Assembly (NCBI RefSeq): GCF_003478505.1
Contig: NZ_QUFI01000017.1
Coordinates: 1-64,000 of the forward strand
DNA from: Clostridium sp. AF27-2AA
Lineage (GTDB): Bacteria; Bacillota; Clostridia; Lachnospirales; Lachnospiraceae
Length of the DNA: 64,000 bases
Direction: 5' to 3'
A program made the position numbers and the translations under genes. Below, one piece after another: positions 9,236 to 17,965 of the stretch. Numbering within the stretch: the stretch's first letter is position 1; every line of letters begins with the position of its first letter. The notes beneath the pieces are model-generated. The model searched no databases. It was not told the origin of the DNA and worked only from the letters and a program-made list of their open reading frames with translations.

Positions 9236-9898
9236 TTATATAGCGGAAATCTGCTTCTGGAACAGGCTATTGACAGCTGCTTCCTTAGATTTGATGAGGT
9301 GCAGGGTAATAGCCGCGGATGCCTCTTCTTTTTGATCATTTAAAATATAGCGGATCAGTTCGATATGTTCCCGGGCCGCTTCAATATGTCGCTCCCAGAT
9401 ATCCTGGCCGGAAAACAGGCGGATGCGCTGGTTCTGATCATAGATATGATCGAGCATATCGTTAAAGAATTTGTTGGGGCAGGCCTTGTTGAGCAGTCGG
9501 TGCAGTTTATCGTCAAGGTAGCAGAATTCTTCTGGAGTTTTTGCGGACGGTACAGTCTGAATGAGCTGTTCGGAGGTTTTCTGGATATCAATCAGTGCAT
9601 TTCGGTCGATTCGGTTCATATAGTTGTTAATGATAAATGGTTCCAGAAGGATGCGGGCTTCAAAGGTCTGGTTGATCTCGACCAGAGTAAGTCCGGTTAC
9701 CATAACCCCTTTTTTGGGAATGATCTGGACAAAGCCTTCCTGCTCCAGTTTGTTGAGTGCTTCGCGTATAGGGGTACGGCTGGCATCGATCTCTTCAATC
9801 AGGTCGGCTTCATTTAAAAAGGTGTTTGGTTTGTAATCGCAGGACATAATCCGCTCTTTGATAATCTGATATGCCTTGTTTTTCAGATTCGTAGTCAT
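9236..9898 (-). CDS. GntR family transcriptional regulator (FadR/FCD subfamily)
   Basis: Regulator of 220 residues with an N-terminal winged HTH (KAYQIIKERIMSCDYKPNTF, then EIDASRTPIREALNKLEQEG) and an all-helical FCD ligand domain from about residue 85 (FEARILLEPFI, DDKLHRLL, EHIELIRYIL). This subfamily usually responds to carboxylates or sugar acids. GGGAGGA sits 7 bases before ATG 9898, so that start is chosen over an in-frame one at 9946. It is divergent from the TRAP transporter operon, with two perfect palindromes in between, and probably represses that operon. The C-terminal domain has conserved-looking Asp/His residues that bind a metal in many FCD proteins. Confidence 0.92.
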   Translation of the reverse strand: MTTNLKNKAYQIIKERIMSCDYKPNTFLNEADLIEEIDASRTPIREALNKLEQEGFVQIIPKKGVMVTGLTLVEINQTFEARILLEPFIINNYMNRIDRNALIDIQKTSEQLIQTVPSAKTPEEFCYLDDKLHRLLNKACPNKFFNDMLDHIYDQNQRIRLFSGQDIWERHIEAAREHIELIRYILNDQKEEASAAITLHLIKSKEAAVNSLFQKQISAI

Positions 9899-9990
9899 GA
9901 AACTATCCTCCCGGTATATTGGTTCGTTCATATTATATTTTACCACATAACGTTATAAATAACATATCAAGAAATGCAGAATAAATTAGA

Positions 9991-10026
9991 AAATATGAAA
10001 TTCATATTTATGATGTATACATCATA
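9991..10026. promoter_or_regulatory. Twin palindromic operator, GntR/TRAP intergenic region
   Basis: Two adjoining perfect palindromes: AAATATGAAATTCATATTT (9991-10009, odd centre) and TATGATGTATACATCATA (10009-10026, even centre). The second carries the GTATAC core common in operators of FadR-type GntR proteins. They lie upstream of an extended -10 element (TGC TAACAT, 10053-10061) for the TRAP operon. Confidence 0.65.
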
Positions 10027-10107
10027 CATCCTTTTTCTTTTCAGAATCGTTGTGCTAACATGAAATTACACAAAAGATGTTGTAAAAACCAGGAGGGAAA
10101 AGAGAAA

Positions 10108-11193
10108 ATGAACAAAAAACTTGGTGTAGTATTAGCAGCCGCAATGGCAGTTACCAGCATGACCGGATGCGGAGGAAGCTCCTCCAGCACTTCCACCACC
10201 GCAGCAGACACTGCAGCAGCAACCACCGCAGCAGAGGCAGCCGCTGATAAGGCTGCAGCAGATGGCAGCGAGGCAAAGGCTCCGGTTGGTGATCCGATCG
10301 AGCTGACCTTTGGACATGGACAGGCTGAGGGTCATCCGTACCAGCAGGCAGCTCTCTATTTCAAGGATCTGGTTGAGAAAGAGTCCGGCGGTTCCATTAC
10401 CGTTACCGTAGCTCCGAACGGCACCCTTGGTGATGAGCGTGAATCTGTAGAGGCTCTGCAGATGGGCACCATGGATATCAGCGTAGCCGTAGCAGCAGCA
10501 CTGAGCGGATTTGATTCCAACATGGACGTATTCAACATGCCGTACCTGTTTGATTCTCGTGAGGAAGCATTCAAGGTTCTGGACGGCGAAGTAGGACAGG
10601 AACTGTTTGGAAATCTGGAAAGTCAGGGCATTAAGGTATTCGGTACCTACGATCTGGGCTTCCGCAGCATGACCAACTCCACCAGACCGATCGAGACTCC
10701 GGATGACTGCAAGGGTCTTCGCGTTCGTACTCTTGAGAGCTCTGTATGTGTAGATGCTCTTGGCGCTCTTGGTATGGATGCAGTTTCCATGAGCTTCAGT
10801 GAGCTGTTCACCGCACTTCAGACTGGCGCTGTAGATGGTCAGGAGAACCCGCTGTTCACCATTTATAACTCCCGTTTCTATGAGGTTCAGAAATATCTGT
10901 CCCTGACCGAGCACTTCTACCCGGTATGCCCGCTGATGATGAGCGAGATCACCTGGAACAAGTTAAGCCCGGAGCAGCAGGATATCGTCGCAGACGCTAT
11001 GAAGAAGTCTGTTGATTACGAGCGTGAGCTGGCAGGCGAAGAGTTAGACAAGATGCTGGAAGGCTGCAAAGAGAAAGGCATGGAAGTCAATGAAGTAGAC
11101 AAGGCTCCGTTCATCGAGGCAGTACAGCCGGTATATGAGAAATACAATTCACAGTTTGGCAGTCTGATCGAGAAGATCAACGCAGCAAAATAA
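10108..11193 (+). CDS. dctP: TRAP transporter substrate-binding protein (DctP family)
   Basis: Extracytoplasmic solute receptor of a tripartite ATP-independent periplasmic transporter, 361 residues. A lipoprotein signal peptide is visible (MNKKLGVVLAAAMAVTSMTG with Cys as the lipidation site), then a Ser/Thr/Ala-rich linker of about 45 residues that would tether it outside the membrane. The mature domain shows LTFGHGQAEGHPYQQAA, the GLRVRTLESS segment with the arginine that normally binds the substrate carboxylate, and GAVDGQENP. AGGAGG precedes ATG 10108. It is the first gene of a four-gene operon with dctQ, dctM and an enolase-superfamily enzyme. The ligand is probably a sugar acid or another carboxylate; identity unknown. 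Confidence 0.94.
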   Translation: MNKKLGVVLAAAMAVTSMTGCGGSSSSTSTTAADTAAATTAAEAAADKAAADGSEAKAPVGDPIELTFGHGQAEGHPYQQAALYFKDLVEKESGGSITVTVAPNGTLGDERESVEALQMGTMDISVAVAAALSGFDSNMDVFNMPYLFDSREEAFKVLDGEVGQELFGNLESQGIKVFGTYDLGFRSMTNSTRPIETPDDCKGLRVRTLESSVCVDALGALGMDAVSMSFSELFTALQTGAVDGQENPLFTIYNSRFYEVQKYLSLTEHFYPVCPLMMSEITWNKLSPEQQDIVADAMKKSVDYERELAGEELDKMLEGCKEKGMEVNEVDKAPFIEAVQPVYEKYNSQFGSLIEKINAAK

Positions 11194-11212
11194 CAGAGGA
11201 GGCAGTCAGGTT

Positions 11213-11695
11213 ATGACGAAAATGATTAAGGGAATCGACAAAGCAGTAAACGGATTTCTGACATGGGTCGTTGTACTGATGCTTGCCGTGATGTCAGTGG
11301 TTGTGTTTGGACAGGTGGTTTTCCGCCTTGTCCATGCCACCATTCCGTGGAGTGAAGAGTTATCCAAGTACATGCTGATCTGGACCACGTTCCTTGGTTC
11401 AGCGCTTTGTGTGCGTAAGGGCTCTCTGGTAGGTCTGGAGATCCTGTTTATGATGCTCCCGAAAAAAGCGGTCAAAGCAGTAATGCTTCTGGTACAGGCA
11501 GCAACCGCGGCATTCATGGTATTTCTGATCGTAATGGGATATAAGACAGCAGGTCTTGTATGGAATCAGACCACACCGGTATTGAAAATGCCTATGGGAC
11601 TGATGTATGCTTCCATTCCGACTGGTGCAGTATTCATGCTGATCAATACCATTATCGTAGTTTACTATCAGATCACAGGGGAGGACGTAAAATGA
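11213..11695 (+). CDS. dctQ: TRAP transporter small permease (DctQ family)
   Basis: Small membrane subunit of 160 residues with four predicted transmembrane helices: residues about 14-36, a second around VHATIPWSEELSKYMLIW, a third around AVMLLVQAATAAFMVFLIVM, and a fourth near the C-terminus. The WSEELSKYMLIWTTFLGSA segment is a hallmark of DctQ. It forms the transport complex with DctM and receives substrate from DctP. GAGGAGG lies upstream of ATG 11213. The stop overlaps the dctM start (ATGA), implying coupled translation at equal stoichiometry. Confidence 0.93.
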   Translation: MTKMIKGIDKAVNGFLTWVVVLMLAVMSVVVFGQVVFRLVHATIPWSEELSKYMLIWTTFLGSALCVRKGSLVGLEILFMMLPKKAVKAVMLLVQAATAAFMVFLIVMGYKTAGLVWNQTTPVLKMPMGLMYASIPTGAVFMLINTIIVVYYQITGEDVK

Positions 11696-12966
11696 CAGCA
11701 GTATTGTTCATAAGTATGGTAATCCTGCTTTTTGCAGGAGTTCCGATCGCTTTTGTGCTGGGCGGCTCCTCCGTGCTGGCACTGGCCGCTGACAGCGGTA
11801 CCAATATGTCAATCGTGATCCAGAGAATGTTTTCCGGAACCGGAAGCTTTACTCTGCTGGCAATTCCGTTCTTCGTTCTTGCCGGAAACCTGATGAGCTC
11901 CGGCGGTATTTCCCGCCGTCTGGTAAATTTATGCAACAGCTTCCTGGGTCATATCCCGGGCGGCCTGGCTATGGTTGCCGTGGCAACCTGCGCCTTCTTC
12001 GCAGCAATCTCCGGTTCCAGCGCAGCAACCGCAGCGGCTGTTGGAGCGATCATTGTTCCGGAAATGCTCAAACACAAATATGACCGCAACTTTGCGGCTG
12101 GTACCATTGCTTCTTCCGCTGAGCTTGGCGTTATCATTCCGCCGAGTATTGGCCTGATCCAGTACGGTGTTGCTGCAGAGCAGTCCATCGGTGATCTGTT
12201 TAAGGCAGGTTTTCTTCCGGGATTATTCATCTGCGGAACCATTATGGCTATGGCTCATCATCTTGCAAAGAAACAGGGATTCGTTCCGGTGGAAAAAGCA
12301 AGCTGGGCTGAGCGTGGAAAAGCATTTAAGGATGCAATCCTCGCAATCCTGATGCCGGTCATCATTCTGGGCGGTATCTACAGCGGATTCTTTACCCCGA
12401 CTGAGGCAGCCGTTGTTTCTGTATTCTATGGCCTAGTTGTTGGTGTCTTTGTATACAGAGAGATCAAGCTGAAAGACTTAAAGAAAATCTTCTATGAGTC
12501 TGTTCTGACCATGGCTACGGTTCTTCTGATCATGTCCGCATCCACCATCTTTGGATGGATTCTGGCAAAACAGCAGATCCCGCAGGCTCTGGCAAAAGCA
12601 TTCCTGGGAATTTCTGACAGTAAGTATGTATTCCTGCTTCTCATCAATGTTATGCTTCTGGTAGTCGGCATGGTTTGTGAGGCTGGCGCAGCTATGGTAA
12701 TCCTGGCTCCGCTGCTTGCCCCGATTGCCCAGACCCTTGGCATCGACCTGATCCATTTCGGTATCATTATGATGACCAACCTGGCTATCGGCATGATGAC
12801 ACCTCCGGTAGGTGTAAACCTGTACGTTGTCTGTGATAGCGCCAATGTAAAGATTGAGGGCATGATGAAGTACCTGATGAGGTATTTCGCGGTTCTGATT
12901 GCGGATCTTCTTATTATTACATATTTTCCGCCGCTGTCTTTACTGATTCCAACATTGCTGAAATAA
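11692..12966 (+). CDS. dctM: TRAP transporter large permease (DctM family)
   Basis: Large membrane subunit of 424 residues, about 12 hydrophobic segments, that carries out Na+-driven import in characterised TRAP systems. Family sequences include LFAGVPIAFVLGGSS, FFVLAGNLMSSGGIS, ATCAFFAAISGSSAATAAAV, and near the end NLAIGMMTPPVGVNLYV. The start ATG 11692 overlaps the dctQ stop; an upstream in-frame extension to 11560 lies wholly inside dctQ and is not used. The following gene starts 13 bases after the stop. Confidence 0.94.
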   Translation: MTAVLFISMVILLFAGVPIAFVLGGSSVLALAADSGTNMSIVIQRMFSGTGSFTLLAIPFFVLAGNLMSSGGISRRLVNLCNSFLGHIPGGLAMVAVATCAFFAAISGSSAATAAAVGAIIVPEMLKHKYDRNFAAGTIASSAELGVIIPPSIGLIQYGVAAEQSIGDLFKAGFLPGLFICGTIMAMAHHLAKKQGFVPVEKASWAERGKAFKDAILAILMPVIILGGIYSGFFTPTEAAVVSVFYGLVVGVFVYREIKLKDLKKIFYESVLTMATVLLIMSASTIFGWILAKQQIPQALAKAFLGISDSKYVFLLLINVMLLVVGMVCEAGAAMVILAPLLAPIAQTLGIDLIHFGIIMMTNLAIGMMTPPVGVNLYVVCDSANVKIEGMMKYLMRYFAVLIADLLIITYFPPLSLLIPTLLK

Positions 12967-12979
12967 GGAGAAACTCATC

Positions 12980-14155
12980 GTGAAGATTACAGATATCAAA
13001 ACAATTATCCTGAAATATCCCTATGAGTCCTTTATCGCTGACGGTCAGTCTGCGTGCTTCGGAAGAGGCGCGCTGCTGATCCAGGTGGAGACGGACGCAA
13101 AGATTACAGGACTTGGAGAGTGCGCAACCTTTGGTGCCTCCATGACAGCTATGGCTGACATCATTGAGAACCAGCTGAAGGGGCTTTTGATCGGACAGAA
13201 CCCGCTGGATATTGAGCGGCTATGGGAGACTATGGTGTGGAGTAATTTTGCCAATGGACGCCGCGGTATTGTGATGGGCGCGATCAGCGGTATCGATATT
13301 GCGCTGTGGGACATTGCCGGTAAAGTGGCAGGACTTCCATTATACCGTCTGTTGGGCGCAAACAGCGATAAGGTAAAGGGCTATGCCAGCGCAGGCTTCT
13401 ATGCTCCGGAAAAGAGCATTGATGACCTGAAGCGTGAGATGGAGAGTTACATGGCCAAGGGCTATACCGCTTTCAAGATGAAAGTCGGAAGAAGCCGCAA
13501 CAACATCGGTATGCCGCACCGATATGTGAATAAGGGTGATTTCAATATTTCCTTTGAGGAGGATATGGCTCGTGTCGCAGCAGTACGTGAGACCATTGGC
13601 CAGGATGCTGTTCTGATGATTGACATGAACTGTACCTGGGATGTGGATGCAGTGCTTGCAGCCGAAAAATATTTCGATGAGTATAACATCTACTGGATTG
13701 AGGAGCCGTCCCGCTCTGATGATGTGGCAGGCTACGCAAAAATCGCAGCCGGATTAAAGCGCACGAAGGTAGCTGGCTGCGAGTCTGAGCAGGGACTGGC
13801 ACGCTACAAGGAACTCCTGGAGCGTGGCGCTCTGGATGTGGTACAGGCGAACCTGGGCTGGAGTGGAGGATTTACCGAGTGCCGCAGAATCGCAGCTTTG
13901 TCACTTGCCTATGATAAACTGTTTACTCCCCACACCTTTTTCTCAGCAGTTCTGACAGCAGCTAATGTTCATTTTGCAGCATCCCTGCCGAATGTTCCGT
14001 TCATTGAGTCAGAGGAAAATTACAATCCGCTGAGAACAGAACTGTTAAAAGAGCCGATTCAGTGCGACAGCGAGATGAATTACCTTGTACCACAGGGAGC
14101 AGGTCTTGGTGTAGAACTGAATATGGATGTTGTAGAAAAGTATCGCGTGAGATAA
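12980..14155 (+). CDS. Mandelate racemase/muconate lactonizing enzyme family protein (enolase superfamily)
   Basis: Enolase-superfamily enzyme of 391 residues that would abstract the proton alpha to a carboxylate; most likely an acid-sugar dehydratase, racemase or epimerase. The N-terminal capping domain ends near residue 125. In the barrel, KxK (FKMKVG) supplies the base lysine; Mg ligands are the Asp in LMIDMNCTW, the Glu in YWIEEPSRSDD and the Glu in VAGCESEQG; the Asp of DVVQANLGWSGG and the His of FTPHTFFSA form the His-Asp dyad of the mandelate racemase subgroup. The start codon is GTG 12980 with GGAG 9 bases upstream. It is last in the TRAP operon, so its substrate is probably the imported acid. 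Specificity cannot be called. Confidence 0.9.
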   Translation: MKITDIKTIILKYPYESFIADGQSACFGRGALLIQVETDAKITGLGECATFGASMTAMADIIENQLKGLLIGQNPLDIERLWETMVWSNFANGRRGIVMGAISGIDIALWDIAGKVAGLPLYRLLGANSDKVKGYASAGFYAPEKSIDDLKREMESYMAKGYTAFKMKVGRSRNNIGMPHRYVNKGDFNISFEEDMARVAAVRETIGQDAVLMIDMNCTWDVDAVLAAEKYFDEYNIYWIEEPSRSDDVAGYAKIAAGLKRTKVAGCESEQGLARYKELLERGALDVVQANLGWSGGFTECRRIAALSLAYDKLFTPHTFFSAVLTAANVHFAASLPNVPFIESEENYNPLRTELLKEPIQCDSEMNYLVPQGAGLGVELNMDVVEKYRVR

Positions 14156-14183
14156 GGAAAACTGTATCCATACATTTATAGAA

Positions 14184-14222
14184 GAAACGCCGCCACGGCA
14201 AAACCGTGGCGGCGTTTCTTTT
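14184..14222. terminator. Bidirectional intrinsic terminator (identical to that at 9186)
   Basis: Perfect stem CGCCGCCACGG/CCGTGGCGGCG (14188-14198 and 14204-14214), loop CAAAA, flanked by GAAA and TTTC, followed by TTTT. It separates the convergent TRAP operon and hydrogenase operon. About 35 bases are identical to the terminator after xfp. Confidence 0.9.
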
Positions 14223-14266
14223 GGCAAAATAGAAGGATAATAAAAAGTGAGTGACTTTTGCACGAA

Positions 14267-16009
14267 TTATGGTTCTTCGTGCATGGACCAGGCATTGTGG
14301 TCCGTGTGTAAGATCATATGGGACTTGTGGGAAAGAGGATGTTCAAGGAAATCCTGGTACAGCTTTGCCACGTCCTGGTTCTCATGGGAGAAGCGGATCT
14401 TACTGTTCTTGTCTAAGAAGTGCAGGTTTTCACCGCGCACTCCCGCAAGTTCTTTGCCGTCACAGATCGGCTGTCCACCGCCGCCGACACAGCCGCCGGG
14501 GCAGGCCATGACTTCTACGAAGTCATAAGATACATCGCCGCGCCGGATAGCCTCGAGGAGTTTTCTGGTGTTGCCGAGGCCGCTGACAATGGCGGTGCGG
14601 ACTGTAGTTCCGTTAAAGTCGAGGATTGCTTCTGTGAGTGCATACTCCTCATTGACAGTACGGATGTCGTTAAAGAAATCCGGGTCTGGATTTTTGGCGG
14701 ACAGAGCATGGTAAGCGGTACGAAGTGCTGCTTCCATGACGCCGCCGGTAGCGCCAAAGATGACGCCGGCACCGGTCCACTCCTGCATGAGGCTGTCTGG
14801 CTTGCGGTCAGTCAGCACTTCCGGCCGGAGGTGGGTTTCACGCAGCATGCGGGTGAACTCTCGTGTGGTCAGTACGATGTCCACGTCCTTACCTGCGTAT
14901 TCTTTATAGTAGAAATCCATGTTTGCCTCTGCTTTTTTTGCAACACAGGGCATAACGGATACGGTCACAATGTTTTCAGGATCCACGCCGATGGACTGCG
15001 CAAAGTAAGTCTTCATAACCGCGCCAAACATCTGCTGCGGAGATTTCGCGGTAGAAAGCTGCGGCACCATTTCCGGGAACTGGGTTTTAACAAAACGCAG
15101 CCAGCCCGGGCAGCAGGAGGTGAACATCGGCCAGTTGTTTAAGGAACCGTTCTGGAACCGTTCCAGGAACTCCGTTGCCTCCTCCATGATGGTTAAGTCT
15201 GCGGAGAAGGAGGTATCGAACACATAGTCCGCTCCCATGCGCTTCCAGGCATCCAGGATCTTGCCTACGGTAGCGTCCTCGCGCTTCATGCCCATGGCCT
15301 CGCCCCATGCGGCACGCACGGCCGGAGCAATCTGAACCACAACGATTTTCTTTTCATCTGCAATGGCATCCCATACCTTCTCGGTATCATCCCGCTCACG
15401 CAGGGCGCCGACCGGGCAGTGGGTGATGCACTGGCCGCAGAGAACACAGTCCGCATCGGTGATTTTGCGGTTGCCTTTGACATTGACGGTGGTCCTGGAA
15501 CCGGTGCTGGTCACATCCCAGATGCCAAGTCCCTGCACCTTGTCGCAGACCTGGATACAGCGCATGCACTTGATGCACTTTTCGGTATCGCGGATCAGTG
15601 GGAAGTTCTTGTCCCACGGTGCATGCTCCACGCGCTCTTTGAAGGGCAGATCGATGATGTTTAAGTCGTTGGAGAGGGTCTGCAGGGTACAGTTGCCGCT
15701 GCGGACGCAGGTCGCGCACTTAAAGTCGTGCTGGGAAAGAATCAGCTGCACATTCTGCTTTCTTGCCACGCGGACCTTTGGACTGTTGGTCAGAATCTCC
15801 AGATCTTCCTGTACCTTGTTGTTACAGGAGGTTACAAGCTTCTCCTTGCCGACTACTTCCACGAGGCAGACACGGCAGGCCGCAATCTCGTTGATATCTT
15901 TTAAGTAGCAGAGCTTCGGAATGTCGATTCCTGCAAGGGCTGCCGCTTCCATAATGGTGGTTCCCTCTGGAACCGAGATTTCGTTATGATCGATCTTTAA
16001 ATTTACCAT
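14267..16009 (-). CDS. hydA: [FeFe] hydrogenase, group A, catalytic subunit
   Basis: Cytosolic [FeFe] hydrogenase of 580 residues that reduces protons or oxidises H2. The domain order is a 2Fe-2S domain (Cys 34, 45, 48, 62), a His-ligated 4Fe-4S cluster (His94, Cys98, 101, 107), two ferredoxin-type 4Fe-4S clusters (Cys 145/148/151/155 and 188/191/194/198), then the H-cluster domain. Its three signatures are intact: TSCCPGW (297-303, including the proton-transfer Cys), MPCVAKKAE (from 353) and MACPGGCVGGGGQP (from 501). The C-terminus ends in a His-rich stretch. It follows a NuoF/GltD-like flavoprotein gene with a few bases of overlap; AGGAGG lies upstream of its ATG. The partner suggests electrons from NAD(P)H. 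Maturases HydEFG are not in the window. Confidence 0.96.
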   Translation of the reverse strand: MVNLKIDHNEISVPEGTTIMEAAALAGIDIPKLCYLKDINEIAACRVCLVEVVGKEKLVTSCNNKVQEDLEILTNSPKVRVARKQNVQLILSQHDFKCATCVRSGNCTLQTLSNDLNIIDLPFKERVEHAPWDKNFPLIRDTEKCIKCMRCIQVCDKVQGLGIWDVTSTGSRTTVNVKGNRKITDADCVLCGQCITHCPVGALRERDDTEKVWDAIADEKKIVVVQIAPAVRAAWGEAMGMKREDATVGKILDAWKRMGADYVFDTSFSADLTIMEEATEFLERFQNGSLNNWPMFTSCCPGWLRFVKTQFPEMVPQLSTAKSPQQMFGAVMKTYFAQSIGVDPENIVTVSVMPCVAKKAEANMDFYYKEYAGKDVDIVLTTREFTRMLRETHLRPEVLTDRKPDSLMQEWTGAGVIFGATGGVMEAALRTAYHALSAKNPDPDFFNDIRTVNEEYALTEAILDFNGTTVRTAIVSGLGNTRKLLEAIRRGDVSYDFVEVMACPGGCVGGGGQPICDGKELAGVRGENLHFLDKNSKIRFSHENQDVAKLYQDFLEHPLSHKSHMILHTDHNAWSMHEEP

Positions 16010-17835
16010 CTGTTTTCACGACCTCCTTTGAAGATTCCATAGCCGAAGTGGTCGCAGCCGAGGCATCGGCTGGCTTCCTGTCGGGCCTCTGCTTCCGTCA
16101 TGCAGTTTTCCACGCCTTCAAAGTCGCAGACGCGCTCGCAGGCCTCGCGCTCAGTCATATTGACACGGCCGCACGGGATACGGTCGCGCAGGTCAGGCTC
16201 CGGAAGCACAACATCGCAGCCGATGGTGTGGCGGAAGCCAAGGTATTCATCAATGTTTGCCGCAACAACTTTTGCTGCCGCAATGGCTTTGATAACGGAT
16301 GCCGGTCCGGATGCGCAGTCACCGCCGGCAAATACGCCAGGCATATTGTCAAAACCACCGTAACGCTCGGTCTGAATCTTGCCGCGGTTAACCGGAAGAC
16401 CGGCCTCCTCGAAGTGCTGGAACTCGATATCCTGTCCGATGGCCACGATCAGGGTCTGGCACGGAATGAAGATATCCGGCTCGCCGGTGGCACGCACGCT
16501 GGCTCTGCCGCCCTTGATTTTACTGATCATCTGAGGGGTGACATAGACACCGCGTACATGGTTGTTTTCATCTACATCAATTCTGGCCGGAGCCATCAGG
16601 GTTTTCACTTCAATGCCCTCGGCAACCGCGCCCTCAATCTCGCCCGGCAGCGCAGTCATATCGGCTACACGGCGGCGGTAGAGGATGGACACCTTCTTTG
16701 CGCCGAGACGTCTTGCGGTGCGGACCGCATCCATGGAAACGTTTCCGCCGCCAATGACAGCAACCTCCTGACCGGTCAGATCCGGATTTAAGTTCTTCCC
16801 TACATCACGCAGGAAGCGGACAGCGGAGATGACGCCTTCAGCGGATTCTCCCTCAATGCCGAGCTTTTTATCGGTGCTCGCGCCGATGGTAATGAGCACG
16901 GCATCGTATTCCTTGCGGAGCTCCTGAATGGTAATGTCAGTGCCGATGCGTTTGCCGTATTCCACCTTCACGCCGGTTTCCAGAATGGCGTCAATATCGT
17001 CATCGAGACGGTCTTTCGGAAGACGGTAATTCGGAATACCGTAGCGGAGCATGCCGCCCAGCTTCGGAAGCATCTCGAAAACCGTGGTTTGATGGCCCAT
17101 GAGCTGTAAATAGTAAGCGGCGCTTAAGCCTCCCGGGCCTCCGCCGATGATGGCAATCTTCTTGCCGGTGGAAGCGGCGCAGGCTGGCGGTGGAACCTTG
17201 CCGGCATAGTCGGCAGCAAAGCGTTTTAAACCGCGGATATTGACTGCGTCATCAATGATGTTTCTTCGGCAGCGGGCCTCGCATGGGTGTTCACAGATGA
17301 AGCCGCAAGTGGTCGGGAACGGGTTGTCCTTGCGGATTAAGCGGATAGCGTCGGCATAGCGGCCTTCCCGCACCAGGGAAACGTAGCCCGGGATGTCCAC
17401 GTGAGCCGGACACAGGGAAACACACGGAACCGGCTGGCTGTAGTTACAGGTGCAGCGGCCCTGGTGAACGTGCTCCTCATAATCTTCATAGCATTCTTTC
17501 AGGCTGCGGTATACGGCATGAGCTGCCTCATAACCAATTGCGCAGTCAGCACCATTCATAATGGTCTGCGCCAGCTCTTCCATCAGCGTTAAGGTATCCA
17601 TGGTGGCTTCACCGTTCATAACATCGGTGAGCAGGTTCTTTAACTGCCACAGGCCGACGCGGCACGGTACGCATTTGCCGCAGGTGTGGGTGTGACACAT
17701 TTCCACGAATGCTCTGGTCATGTCTACCGGGCAGAGACCTGGCGGGCTGGACTCGATTCTCCGCTCCAGGTCTTTGTACAGCTCTTCGATCATAAGCTGC
17801 GCCTGGTTGGGACTGGTAATCTCCAAACGACTCAT
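16003..17835 (-). CDS. NuoF C-terminal/GltD-like fused iron-sulfur flavoprotein (hydrogenase partner)
   Basis: Flavoprotein of 610 residues. The first 115 residues match the C-terminal 4Fe-4S domain of NuoF (THTCGKCVPCRVGLWQL ... DCAIGYEAAHAV). Next comes the Fer4_20 domain of glutamate synthase small subunits (PCVSLCPAHVDIPGYVSLV, CGFICEHPCEARCRR), then an FAD domain (IAIIGGGPGGLSAAYYLQL) and an NAD(P)H domain (EVAVIGGGNVSMDAVRTARR), ending with an ATG-type FAD motif (GVFAGGDC) and a Cys-rich tail (CERVCDF, SRCLGCDHFGYG). There is no NuoE-like subunit and no FMN/NADH Rossmann domain of NuoF. It is first in an operon with hydA and probably passes electrons between NAD(P)H and the hydrogenase. 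ATG 17835 has AGAGAGG 10 bases upstream. Confidence 0.88.
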   Translation of the reverse strand: MSRLEITSPNQAQLMIEELYKDLERRIESSPPGLCPVDMTRAFVEMCHTHTCGKCVPCRVGLWQLKNLLTDVMNGEATMDTLTLMEELAQTIMNGADCAIGYEAAHAVYRSLKECYEDYEEHVHQGRCTCNYSQPVPCVSLCPAHVDIPGYVSLVREGRYADAIRLIRKDNPFPTTCGFICEHPCEARCRRNIIDDAVNIRGLKRFAADYAGKVPPPACAASTGKKIAIIGGGPGGLSAAYYLQLMGHQTTVFEMLPKLGGMLRYGIPNYRLPKDRLDDDIDAILETGVKVEYGKRIGTDITIQELRKEYDAVLITIGASTDKKLGIEGESAEGVISAVRFLRDVGKNLNPDLTGQEVAVIGGGNVSMDAVRTARRLGAKKVSILYRRRVADMTALPGEIEGAVAEGIEVKTLMAPARIDVDENNHVRGVYVTPQMISKIKGGRASVRATGEPDIFIPCQTLIVAIGQDIEFQHFEEAGLPVNRGKIQTERYGGFDNMPGVFAGGDCASGPASVIKAIAAAKVVAANIDEYLGFRHTIGCDVVLPEPDLRDRIPCGRVNMTEREACERVCDFEGVENCMTEAEARQEASRCLGCDHFGYGIFKGGRENRW

Positions 17836-17929
17836 ATCTGATTTACCTCTCTTTTTGTTTGGCAACTATGGATGGGATAGTTACAATTTTGTTCATTTTG
17901 ATTATGTTTCTCATTAGCGATTAATCCCC

Positions 17930-17958
17930 AGTATACAGAATGACGAGGAAAAAGGCAA
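17930..17958 (-). promoter_or_regulatory. Promoter of the hydrogenase operon
   Basis: On the minus strand TTGCCT (17958-17953) and TATACT (17935-17930) are 17 bases apart. This leaves a leader of about 90 bases before ATG 17835. Confidence 0.6.
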
Positions 17959-17965
17959 GAGAAAT

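Noticed and set aside
10132..10914. Minus-strand frame of 260 codons opposite dctP
   Set aside because: Shadow of the well-supported dctP gene; no RBS, no recognisable domains.
14420..15142. Plus-strand frame of 240 codons opposite hydA
   Set aside because: Antisense shadow of the hydrogenase, whose metal-binding motifs are all on the minus strand.
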